A DNA stretch of 8,730 nt from Chloroflexi bacterium RBG_16_60_22. Its GTDB lineage: Bacteria; Chloroflexota; Dehalococcoidia; Dehalococcoidales; RBG-16-60-22. Shown piece after piece: positions 1 to 5,776 of the stretch; within the stretch, counting starts at the first letter, position 1; each line of letters starts with the position of its first letter. The notes under the pieces are model-generated. The model ran no database searches. It saw only the letters and a list, made by a program, of their open reading frames with translations, and was not told the origin of the DNA. The DNA is taken from NCBI GenBank assembly GCA_001796935.1, contig MGNX01000057.1:1-8730 (forward strand). Reading direction: 5' to 3'. A program made the position numbers and the translations under genes.

Positions 1-130
1 GCAGCAGGTGGCACGCTCCCTTTACCGCGTAGTCCCCGGCGTCACCGCCGACATCGGCCACCCCGTCTATTTCATAGTCCCGCGTCGCCCCGATGGGTTC
101 GCGAAGCAGTTGAGAAACGTTAATCTGCAT
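1..130 (-). CDS. DUF177/YceD-family protein, N-terminal fragment (runs off the left edge)
   Basis: Only the first 43 codons are in the window. The peptide begins MQINVSQLLREPIGATRDYE, which I recognise as the start of DUF177 (YceD-like) proteins, typically encoded just ahead of ribosomal protein L32 (rpmF); in Escherichia coli YceD is linked to 23S rRNA accumulation. The start is well supported: a near-perfect Shine-Dalgarno GGAGGTGA (minus strand, 144-137) lies six bases before the ATG, and a sigma70-like promoter lies just upstream. It has its own promoter, so it is probably a separate unit from the mutase genes. The family call rests on the N-terminus alone; the downstream gene that would confirm it is outside the window. 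Confidence 0.72.
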   Translation of the reverse strand, partial: MQINVSQLLREPIGATRDYEIDGVADVGGDAGDYAVKGACHLL

Positions 131-164
131 GCCGCCTCACCTCCCCTCCGGCCTGACTCGATAT

Positions 165-194
165 ATTATAAGCCAATCGTACCGTACGTGGCAA
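165..194 (-). promoter_or_regulatory. Sigma70-type promoter for the DUF177 gene, with an overlapping dyad
   Basis: On the minus strand, TTGCCA (194-189) and TATAAT (170-165) are separated by 18 bases, giving a leader of roughly 28 nt before the DUF177 ATG. An inverted repeat, CCAATC (173-178) and GATTGG (195-200), brackets the spacer and the -35 element, so a repressor could bind there. The promoter is supported by its close match to consensus and its position; the operator is only a suggestion. Confidence 0.65.
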
Positions 195-246
195 GATTGG
201 GAGACGGCGGGGAGGAGCAGTTTTCCGGGAGGAAGGGGCCAGACGG

Positions 247-648
247 TTATTCCCCGGTAACGAGCCGGCGCACCGCCGCAACGATATCCGGGGTGCGGGC
301 GCCCGGCCCGAAGACGGCCCGGATGCCGATTTTTTCCAGGGCGGGGACATCTTCACCGGGGATGATACCCCCGGCCACCACCTTGACGCTGTCCATGCCC
401 TTCTGCCGGAGACGGTCCATGACCTCGGCGAAGAGCTCCAGGTGGGCGCCGGATAGGCAGCTCAGCCCGATGACGTCCACGTCCTCCTGGAGGGCCACCT
501 CGACAATCATCTCCGGGGTCTGGCGGATGCCGGTGTAGATGACCTCCATGCCGGCGTCCCGCAGGGCGCGCGCCACCACCTTGGCCCCGCGGTCATGCCC
601 GTCAAGGCCCGGCTTGGCTACCAGCACCCGTATCTTCTTCCGGCTCAT
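247..648 (-). CDS. Methylmalonyl-CoA mutase, small B12-binding subunit
   Basis: A 133-residue stand-alone cobalamin-binding domain (flavodoxin-like fold), matching the C-terminal domain of methylmalonyl-CoA mutase. The DxHxxG motif is D16-G-H18-D-R-G21, where H18 is the lower axial ligand to cobalt. The second motif SxL is at 63-65 and the GG cofactor loop at 93-94. It should pair with the 551-residue catalytic subunit encoded upstream (3301-1646) to form the two-chain mutase known from archaea and some anaerobic bacteria. An AGGAG ribosome-binding site (662-658) lies nine bases before the ATG. About 570 bases separate it from the epimerase stop, and that gap holds the GIY-YIG element. A glutamate mutase or other B12 small subunit is a less likely alternative, given the linked mutase and epimerase. 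Confidence 0.9.
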   Translation of the reverse strand: MSRKKIRVLVAKPGLDGHDRGAKVVARALRDAGMEVIYTGIRQTPEMIVEVALQEDVDVIGLSCLSGAHLELFAEVMDRLRQKGMDSVKVVAGGIIPGEDVPALEKIGIRAVFGPGARTPDIVAAVRRLVTGE

Positions 649-683
649 AACTGGCTACTCCTGGAATTCCTCCCTATCTACCC

Positions 684-717
684 TTACTGTCCTGTCATTC
701 TGAGGAGTCCCGATATC
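684..717. repeat. Outer left repeat copy A (34-bp direct repeat)
   Basis: A 34-bp stretch starting TTACTGTCCTGTCATTCTGA is repeated exactly at 731-764 with 13 bases between the two. It is a partial copy of the larger palindromic unit at 731-785: it contains the conserved end but stops before the second arm of the hairpin. It is related in inverted orientation to the repeats at 1125-1164 and 1184-1208. Confidence 0.9.
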
Positions 718-730
718 GTCTCTCTCATAC

Positions 731-785
731 TTACTGTCCTGTCATTCTGAGGAGTCCCGATATCATCGGGACGACGTGAGAATCC
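731..785. repeat. Inner left inverted-repeat unit B with internal hairpin
   Basis: The unit begins TTACTGT...TCATTCTGAGG and ends GTGAGAATCC. Its middle is a perfect hairpin: GTCCCGAT (754-761), loop ATC, ATCGGGAC (765-772). The two ends reappear in reverse complement at 1125-1164, on the other side of the GIY-YIG gene, so B and C form an imperfect terminal inverted-repeat pair. 'TCATTCTGAG...GAGAATC' units of this kind resemble dispersed REP-like palindromes seen in various bacterial genomes; that comparison is from memory. Confidence 0.85.
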
Positions 786-802
786 AAAACGTTGTCCTAA
801 TG

Positions 803-1105
803 TTATTCTGCTGAGAATAATCCATCATAAAGGTCTCGCCATTCGGGGTTGAAGGTAGATATCATCTTCAGCTTCTTTTGTCGGACCCAGCTTTTAATTT
901 GCTTCTCCCGGGTAATGGCCGCCGAAATTTCTCCCGCGACCTCGTAATATACAAGCTTGTGCACATTATATCTCTTGGTGAAACCCTCTACCATATGGTT
1001 CTTGTGTTCATGAATACGGCGTACCAGGTCATTGGTAACTCCCGTGTACAGGGCAGTGTTTTTAGCGGTTGTTAATATGTACACATAATACTGCTCAATT
1101 GACAT
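803..1105 (-). CDS. Small GIY-YIG domain nuclease (UPF0213-like)
   Basis: A 100-residue single-domain protein. The GIY-YIG core is visible as YYVYIL (6-11) and LYTGVT (19-24). It is followed by R29/R30 and the E33-H34 region, Y53-Y54, the REKQIKSW helix (66-73) whose E67 is the likely metal-binding glutamate, and the NPEWRDLY tail (86-93) typical of UPF0213 proteins. Such proteins share a fold with the UvrC and homing-endonuclease catalytic domain but have no added DNA-binding domain; their cellular role is poorly known. The ribosome-binding site before the ATG is weak. The gene is plainly richer in A and T than its neighbours and lies inside inverted palindromic repeats, suggesting recent arrival as part of a mobile unit. 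The family call is secure; the function is not. Confidence 0.88.
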   Translation of the reverse strand: MSIEQYYVYILTTAKNTALYTGVTNDLVRRIHEHKNHMVEGFTKRYNVHKLVYYEVAGEISAAITREKQIKSWVRQKKLKMISTFNPEWRDLYDGLFSAE

Positions 1106-1124
1106 TAAGTTCTTATATGTTTCA

Positions 1125-1164
1125 GATTCTCACGGGCACTTCGTGCCCTCAGAATGACAGTAAG
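1125..1164. repeat. Inner right inverted-repeat unit C with internal hairpin
   Basis: This unit begins GATTCTCAC and ends TCAGAATGACAGTAA, the reverse complement of the ends of unit B at 731-785. The interior hairpin is GGGCAC (1134-1139), loop TTC, GTGCCC (1143-1148), different in sequence from the hairpin in B. Seventeen bases of it (GTGCCCTCAGAATGACA, 1143-1159) are repeated exactly at 1192-1208. Confidence 0.87.
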
Positions 1165-1183
1165 TCGCTAGCACCCTTTTTAT

Positions 1184-1208
1184 GGGCCTTGGTGCCCTCA
1201 GAATGACA
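1184..1208. repeat. Outer right repeat copy D (degenerate, partial)
   Basis: GGGCCTTGGTGCCC followed by TCAGAATGACA is a decayed copy of the hairpin and end of unit C: the last 17 bases (1192-1208) are identical to 1143-1159, but the hairpin arm has lost bases. It ends only 11 bases from the epimerase stop codon. With copies A, B and C it gives a symmetrical pattern of partial-full-gene-full-partial. Confidence 0.75.
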
Positions 1209-1219
1209 ATATAATACAA

Positions 1220-1627
1220 CTATTTTTTCTTCCTAGGCTGGAGGAGCTCGACGAGGACGCCGTTGACCGACCTGGGGTGCAGGAAAGCGATTTTTCCCGC
1301 CACCCCTTCCCGCCCCTCACGGTCGATAAGCTGGACGCCGTTGGCCTCCATGACCGCCAGCTCACGGTCGATGTCGTCCACCTCGAAGGCGATGTGGTGC
1401 AGTCCCTCGCCGCGCTTTTCCAGGAACCTGGCTACCGTGCCGTCCGGGGCGCTCGGCTCGAGCAGGTCAATCTCGATACCCTCCCCGAAGTCGAAGATGG
1501 CCTCGGTGACCTTCTGGCAGGGGGCGTCTTCCATGTGCGCCTTTATCCCCAGCAGCTTCTCAAAGAGCGCCGCGCTCTCTTTAAGGTCTTTGACGGCGAT
1601 TCCCACGTGGTGGACTCTTTTAATCAT
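1220..1627 (-). CDS. mce: Methylmalonyl-CoA epimerase
   Basis: A 135-residue protein of the vicinal-oxygen-chelate fold (two paired beta-alpha-beta-beta-beta modules), the usual length for the family. It interconverts (S)- and (R)-methylmalonyl-CoA, supplying the mutase with its substrate. Visible marks are VHHVGIAV (5-12), GEGLHHIAFEV (73-83) and VLVELLQ (124-130). Likely metal ligands are H7, H78 and E127, with D54 in the IDLLEP stretch near the fourth position. GGGAG (1639-1635) lies seven bases before the ATG, and the gene starts 18 bases after the mutase stop codon, so the two are almost certainly co-transcribed. Genome neighbours and motifs agree; other glyoxalase-fold enzymes are unlikely. 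Confidence 0.93.
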   Translation of the reverse strand: MIKRVHHVGIAVKDLKESAALFEKLLGIKAHMEDAPCQKVTEAIFDFGEGIEIDLLEPSAPDGTVARFLEKRGEGLHHIAFEVDDIDRELAVMEANGVQLIDREGREGVAGKIAFLHPRSVNGVLVELLQPRKKK

Positions 1628-1645
1628 CGTTTTTCTCCCATTATC

Positions 1646-3301
1646 TTAAAATATGAGGAACTCCCGCTGCACGCCGAACACCTCGCGGAGGGCATCGCAC
1701 ATCTCCCCCACCGTGGTGTAGGCCTCGACACAGCGGAGAAAGGCGGGCATGGTATTTTCCTCGCCCCGGGCTGCCTTTTGAAGCTCTTCCAGCGCGGCCG
1801 CCACGGCCCCGCCGTCCCGCTCCCGCCTGACTTTATTCAACCTGGCGACCTGCTTCCTGGCCTCCCCGGCGGTGACGCGGTGGAGCTTTTCAATTTTAGT
1901 ATAGGGCGTGACGAATTTATTCACGCCCACGATTACCCTCTCCTCCGCCTCGACCTCCCGCTGGTAGCGGTAGGAGCTCTCCTGAACCTCCCGTTGCTGA
2001 AACCCTTTTTCAATGGCCGCCAGCGCCCCGCCGAGGGAGTCGATTTTCTGGATATACTGCCGGGCCGCCGCCGCGATGTCCCGCGTCAGCTTCTCCACCA
2101 GCCACGCCCCGCCCAGGGGGTCGACCGTATCCGCCACGCCGCTCTCGTAAGCCAGGACCTGCTGGGTGCGCAGCGCCGCGGTCACCGCCTCCTCCGATGG
2201 TGTGGCGTAGGCCTCGTCGTAGGAGTTGGTATGCAGTGACTGCGTCCCGCCGAGCACGGCCGCCAGCGCCTGGACGGCCACCCGGACGATGTTGTTGTAG
2301 GGCTGCTGGGCCGTGAGCGTGCAGCCAGCGGTCTGCGTGTGGAAGCGCAGCATGCAGCTGCGGGGGTCCTTCGCCCCGAAACGCTCCTTCATTATCTCCG
2401 CCCAGAGCAATCTGGCCGCCCGGAACTTGGCGACCTCCTCCAGCAGGTTGTTGTGGGCATCGAAGAAGAAGGAAAGCCGCCCGGCGAAGTCGTCAACGTT
2501 CAACCCTTTATCGATGGCCGCCCGGACGTAGGCTATGCCGTCGGCCAGGGTGAAGGCCACCTCCTGCACCGCCGTGGCGCCGGCCTCGCGGATATGGTAG
2601 CCGCTGATGCTGATAGTATTCCAGCGGGGGAGGTTCTGACGGCAGTACCGGAAAATATCGGTCGTCAGCCTCAGGGAAGGGCCGGGCGGGAAGATATAGG
2701 TGCCCCGGGCGATGTACTCCTTGAGGATGTCGTTCTGTATCGTCCCGTCGAGCCGGGCGGGGTCGGCCCCTTGCCGTTTGGCCAGGGCGATATACATGGC
2801 CAGCAAGATGGGGGCGGTGGCGTTGATGGTCATGGAGGTGCTGACCCCATCCAGCGGGATACCCTCGAAGAGCACCTCCATATCCCGCAGCGTATCGACG
2901 GGGACGCCCACCTTGCCCACCTCGCCGCGCGCCAGGGGACTATCGGAGTCATAGCCGAGCTGGGTCGGCAAATCGAAGGCGATGCTCAGTCCCGTCTGCC
3001 CCTGTTCCAGGAGGTAGCGGTAGCGGCGGTTGGACTCCTCCGCCGAGGCGAACCCGGAGTACTGGCGCATCGTCCAGAGCCGGCCGCGGTACATGGTGGG
3101 CTGGATGCCCCGCCCGAAGGGGTACTCCCCGGGATAGCCCGGCGACTCTTCGAGGTCGGCCCCCTCGAGGTCGTCCGGGGTGTAGAGGGGTCTGATTTCC
3201 AGGCCGGAGGTCAGGCGGAAGCCGGGCTGCCGCTCCGGGAAACGCTTGAGGGCCGGCCCCAGGACCTCCTTTTCCCACCGCTCGCGGCGCTTACCCGGCA
3301 T
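1646..3301 (-). CDS. Methylmalonyl-CoA mutase, large catalytic subunit
   Basis: A 551-residue TIM-barrel subunit of B12-dependent mutase, lacking the C-terminal cobalamin domain, which is encoded separately at 648-247. It isomerises (R)-methylmalonyl-CoA and succinyl-CoA. Signature stretches: TMRQYSGF (77-84), TGLSIAFDLPTQLGYDSD (103-120), GTIQNDILKEY (186-196), SISGYHIREAG (231-241) and GGTQSLHTNS (351-360). Y81, R199, Y235 and H236 match Tyr89, Arg207, Tyr243 and His244 of the Propionibacterium enzyme with a constant offset of eight, which favours true methylmalonyl-CoA specificity over isobutyryl- or hydroxyisobutyryl-CoA mutase. The start at 3301 is chosen because AAGGGGG (3317-3311) precedes it; upstream in-frame codons to 3532 are low-complexity and lie within the fur gene. 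Eleven bases overlap the fur stop, implying translational coupling. Confidence 0.93.
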   Translation of the reverse strand: MPGKRRERWEKEVLGPALKRFPERQPGFRLTSGLEIRPLYTPDDLEGADLEESPGYPGEYPFGRGIQPTMYRGRLWTMRQYSGFASAEESNRRYRYLLEQGQTGLSIAFDLPTQLGYDSDSPLARGEVGKVGVPVDTLRDMEVLFEGIPLDGVSTSMTINATAPILLAMYIALAKRQGADPARLDGTIQNDILKEYIARGTYIFPPGPSLRLTTDIFRYCRQNLPRWNTISISGYHIREAGATAVQEVAFTLADGIAYVRAAIDKGLNVDDFAGRLSFFFDAHNNLLEEVAKFRAARLLWAEIMKERFGAKDPRSCMLRFHTQTAGCTLTAQQPYNNIVRVAVQALAAVLGGTQSLHTNSYDEAYATPSEEAVTAALRTQQVLAYESGVADTVDPLGGAWLVEKLTRDIAAAARQYIQKIDSLGGALAAIEKGFQQREVQESSYRYQREVEAEERVIVGVNKFVTPYTKIEKLHRVTAGEARKQVARLNKVRRERDGGAVAAALEELQKAARGEENTMPAFLRCVEAYTTVGEMCDALREVFGVQREFLIF

Positions 3302-3749
3302 CGGCCCCGGCCCCCTTGCCGGACCGGCCCCGGCGGCAGTCCTCGCAGAAGCCGAAGATGGCCACGTGCCGCAGCTCGGCCCGGAAACTGTAATCGCGCA
3401 GCAGGATGTCCCGCAGCGACGACAGGGTTGATTCGTCGATATCGATGACCCTGTTGCAGTTCTGGCAGACCAGGTGGTGGTGGTGGCCGCTGCCCTCGGC
3501 GTGGTAGCGGATGCGGCCCTCCCCCAGGTCAATCTCGTACACCATGCCGAGCTTTTTCAGCAGCTCCAGCGTCCGGTAAACCGTCGAGATATTGACGTGC
3601 GGGTAACTGGCGGCCACCTGGGCGTAGATTTCCTCGGCGCTGATGTGGTCTTCGCTGCCCTCGATGGCCGAGAGAATCATCAGCCGCTGGGGCGTCAGGC
3701 GGTAGCCCTTCTGGCTCAGCCTGCCGACGATACCGCTCGTCTCGTGCAT
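3291..3749 (-). CDS. Fur-family metal- or peroxide-responsive regulator
   Basis: A 152-residue Fur/PerR/Zur-family repressor. The winged-helix domain includes GYRLTPQRLMIL (15-26), HISAEEIYAQV (35-45) and the recognition helix NISTVYRTLELL (53-64). The dimerisation/metal domain has H83, the histidine run 89-92, and two CxxC pairs, C95/C98 and C135/C138, which should hold the structural zinc. Which metal or signal it senses cannot be decided from sequence. GGGGAG precedes the ATG by about seven bases. Its last codons overlap the start of the mutase gene by 11 bases, an unusual partnership that suggests the regulator and mutase are expressed together. The tail after 140 is a short Gly/Ala-rich stretch. 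Confidence 0.9.
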   Translation of the reverse strand: MHETSGIVGRLSQKGYRLTPQRLMILSAIEGSEDHISAEEIYAQVAASYPHVNISTVYRTLELLKKLGMVYEIDLGEGRIRYHAEGSGHHHHLVCQNCNRVIDIDESTLSSLRDILLRDYSFRAELRHVAIFGFCEDCRRGRSGKGAGADAG

Positions 3750-3783
3750 GACGCTGCTCCCCGGTGGGTCTATTTCCGTATGA

Positions 3784-3812
3784 ACAATAGCAAAACCGGC
3801 GCTATATTACAA
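3784..3812 (-). promoter_or_regulatory. Probable promoter for the fur-mutase-epimerase operon
   Basis: On the minus strand, TTGTAA (3812-3807), 17 bases, then TATTGT (3789-3784), preceded by an extended -10 TGC. This would start transcription about 30 bases before the fur ATG. A small dyad, CTATT (3770-3774) and AATAG (3786-3790), overlaps the -10 element and could be an autoregulatory site. The match is moderate. Confidence 0.45.
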
Positions 3813-3817
3813 CCGAT

Positions 3818-3838
3818 GGGGAGCCATGAAGACTCCCC
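3818..3838 (-). terminator. Hairpin downstream of the oxidoreductase gene, possible weak terminator
   Basis: GGGGAG and CTCCCC form a stem about 30 bases past the oxidoreductase stop, extendable by a C-G and a wobble pair to eight pairs with a five-base loop. No U-tract follows, so intrinsic termination would be weak; it may instead stabilise the 3' end of the transcript. Confidence 0.3.
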
Positions 3839-3866
3839 CTCCGGCAACTTAACTCAGCGGGCGACC

Positions 3867-5720
3867 CTATTTCCTTTTAGTCGCCATGTCCTTCACCACG
3901 GAGTCCAGCCCGAGCTCTTTCAGCTTCTTCCCGGTGGGGATGCCTTCCTTCGTCCAGCCACGCAGCTGGTAGTATTTATCAAGGAACTCGTCATGGTGGC
4001 TCACCATCTGCCCTTCCCCCGGCGCCTCCCGGGTATGGAGCGGCTCGGTGCGCATCCGCTTCGGCAGGTAGTCCTGCTGGCGGGTGAACCCCTCCCTAAC
4101 GTTGAAGGCCCTCTCCAGGTTCCACATGCGCTCCCCGACTTTGCCGAGGTAGTCACCATCCGCCAGCTTATCGATGCCCCGGGCGGCCGCTACCAGTTTG
4201 CCGAAAATATCCATCCAGCCCCAGCCAGACGAGAAGGCGCAGGCAATCCCCGTTTCGTGCCAGGCGGTGCCGTCCTGGTTGAAGATGACGATGTCCGGGT
4301 TCTCCTCGGAGAAACGGTCGACCGGCCGCGGCATGATGGCGCCGAAAATTTCCTGGGGGGCATAACCGTAGCAGTGGCTGGCGCCGATGTTGGCGGTAGC
4401 GTAGTTATAGCCCTGGGACTTGGCGCCCCTCGGCTCGTAGGCAGGCAGCTCCAGCCCCTTGACGTGGATGGCATAAGCCTCCGCCCCCCCGCCCATTTTC
4501 TCCGCCGCCCGCATCGCGCCCTCCGCCAGGAGGTCGCCGATGCCCTCGCGCATCGCTATCTTTTTGATGAGCTTGACCATCGGGGCGGGGTCGCCGTATT
4601 TAAGCTCCAGGCCGTCCAAGTCCGATTTCTTGAGCAGGCCCTTCTCGTAGCACTCGTAGGCAAAGCCGATGGTGCTGCCGGAACTGATGGTATCCAGCCC
4701 CATGTCGTCACAGAGCTGGTCGGCGGCGATGCTGGCCTCCCGACTGAGGCTCTCGACCGTACCGGTAAACGCCCAGATGCTCTCGTACTCCGGCCCCTCG
4801 CTGTGGGCGCCGGCATAAGGCCCGGTCTTCACGGTGTGTACCTTGCCGCACCGCGCCGCGCAGGAGTAGCAGCCGATGTCCCCCGTCCTGAGCTTGCGGT
4901 ACTCGGCGCCGGTAATCTGCTGGTAGCCTTCCTGCTGCCCGTAGCGGAAGTTCCGCACCGGGTAAATCCCGATGCTGTTGGTGAGGTCCTGGGTGGTGGT
5001 GGTGCCCCACTCCTTGTGGTGCTTGAAGCCGGGGTTGTTGAGGATGGTGCTGACCTGCGCCCTGGCCAGTTTGTCATAGGCATCGGGGTCAGCCAGTGTC
5101 AGCCGGCGCGCGGCGGTAACGGCCACCGCCTTGAGGTTCTTGGAGCCCATCACGGTGCCGGTCCCGCAGCGTCCCGCCGTCCTCCGGTCGCTGACGACGG
5201 CCGCGTATTTCACCAGGTTTTCCCCACCCGGGCCGATGCAGGCGGTGCGGGTGTTCTTACCGTGCCGCTCCGCCAGCCACGACTGCGTTACCCTGGTGTC
5301 CTTTCCCCACAGCTGACCGGCGTCCTGAATCTGGCAGCCGTCCGGGGTGAGGTGGAGATAGACCGGCTTGCCGGCCCTCCCCTCGACGATGATTACCTCG
5401 TAGCCGGCGAACTTCAGCCACGCCCCGAAGTCGGCCCCGCACACCGAGCGGGCCCAGGCCCCGGTCTGGGGGCTCTTGGTACAGGTCATCCACCGCGATA
5501 CCGCCTGGGCGGTGTTGCCGGCCAGGGGGCCGGCTATCATCAGCAGCTTGTTAGCCTCCCCGAGGGGTTCCACGCCCGGGGCCAGCTCGTCGTAGAGGTA
5601 CCTGATGCCGTAGCCCCTCCCCCCGACGAAGTCCTCCGCCACCTTCCGGGGGACGGACTCCGTGGCTATCCTGCCGCTGGACAGATTTACCCTGAGAATC
5701 CTACCGGTGTTTACCGTCAT
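3867..5720 (-). CDS. Aldehyde:ferredoxin oxidoreductase (tungsten-pterin, AOR family)
   Basis: A 617-residue enzyme, full length for the family. It oxidises aldehydes to carboxylic acids, or reduces acids, with ferredoxin as partner, using a tungsten bis-pyranopterin and one [4Fe-4S] cluster in the cytoplasm. Cluster ligands are C284, C287 and C291 in the CxxCxxxC motif plus C494 in GIACAF, almost the same positions as in the Pyrococcus enzyme. The N-terminal domain has the pterin-contacting GGRGYG (33-38); the DDMGLD stretch (338-343) and ASHC (447-450) are also characteristic. AAGGAGA (5731-5725) precedes the ATG. A MoaD-like gene lies 56 bases upstream on the same strand and is probably co-transcribed. 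Substrate range within the family (AOR, FOR, GAPOR, carboxylic acid reductase types) cannot be told from sequence alone. Confidence 0.93.
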   Translation of the reverse strand: MTVNTGRILRVNLSSGRIATESVPRKVAEDFVGGRGYGIRYLYDELAPGVEPLGEANKLLMIAGPLAGNTAQAVSRWMTCTKSPQTGAWARSVCGADFGAWLKFAGYEVIIVEGRAGKPVYLHLTPDGCQIQDAGQLWGKDTRVTQSWLAERHGKNTRTACIGPGGENLVKYAAVVSDRRTAGRCGTGTVMGSKNLKAVAVTAARRLTLADPDAYDKLARAQVSTILNNPGFKHHKEWGTTTTQDLTNSIGIYPVRNFRYGQQEGYQQITGAEYRKLRTGDIGCYSCAARCGKVHTVKTGPYAGAHSEGPEYESIWAFTGTVESLSREASIAADQLCDDMGLDTISSGSTIGFAYECYEKGLLKKSDLDGLELKYGDPAPMVKLIKKIAMREGIGDLLAEGAMRAAEKMGGGAEAYAIHVKGLELPAYEPRGAKSQGYNYATANIGASHCYGYAPQEIFGAIMPRPVDRFSEENPDIVIFNQDGTAWHETGIACAFSSGWGWMDIFGKLVAAARGIDKLADGDYLGKVGERMWNLERAFNVREGFTRQQDYLPKRMRTEPLHTREAPGEGQMVSHHDEFLDKYYQLRGWTKEGIPTGKKLKELGLDSVVKDMATKRK

Positions 5721-5731
5721 GTTGTCTCCTT

Positions 5732-5746
5732 CCGGCGCAATGCCGG
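5732..5746 (-). promoter_or_regulatory. Short hairpin before the oxidoreductase ribosome-binding site
   Basis: CCGGC and GCCGG form a five-pair GC stem with a five-base loop, directly ahead of the AAGGAGA ribosome-binding site in the gap between the MoaD-like and oxidoreductase genes. It could affect mRNA stability or translation of the second gene; nothing else supports a regulatory role. Confidence 0.25.
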
Positions 5747-5776
5747 CGTTTTATTAGTTATATATATGGTAACAGC

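Noticed and set aside
684..785. Direct repeats resembling the start of a CRISPR array
   Set aside because: There are only two copies, the spacer is 13 bases, and the repeats have inverted partners across the GIY-YIG gene. No cas genes are present.
1277..3448. Two long plus-strand frames (1277-2239 and 2339-3448) opposite the epimerase and mutase genes
   Set aside because: Same GC-driven antisense effect; the minus-strand proteins are unmistakable family members.
3302..3532. A 77-codon in-frame N-terminal extension of the mutase
   Set aside because: It overlaps the Fur-family coding region in another frame and is Thr/Ala/Ser/Cys-rich without similarity to mutases. The start at 3301 has a ribosome-binding site and gives the normal length.
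5732..5755. A hairpin followed by a T-rich run on the plus strand, resembling an intrinsic terminator
   Set aside because: No plus-strand gene lies upstream for it to terminate; the T-rich run is more simply the AT-rich part of the moaD-oxidoreductase gap.
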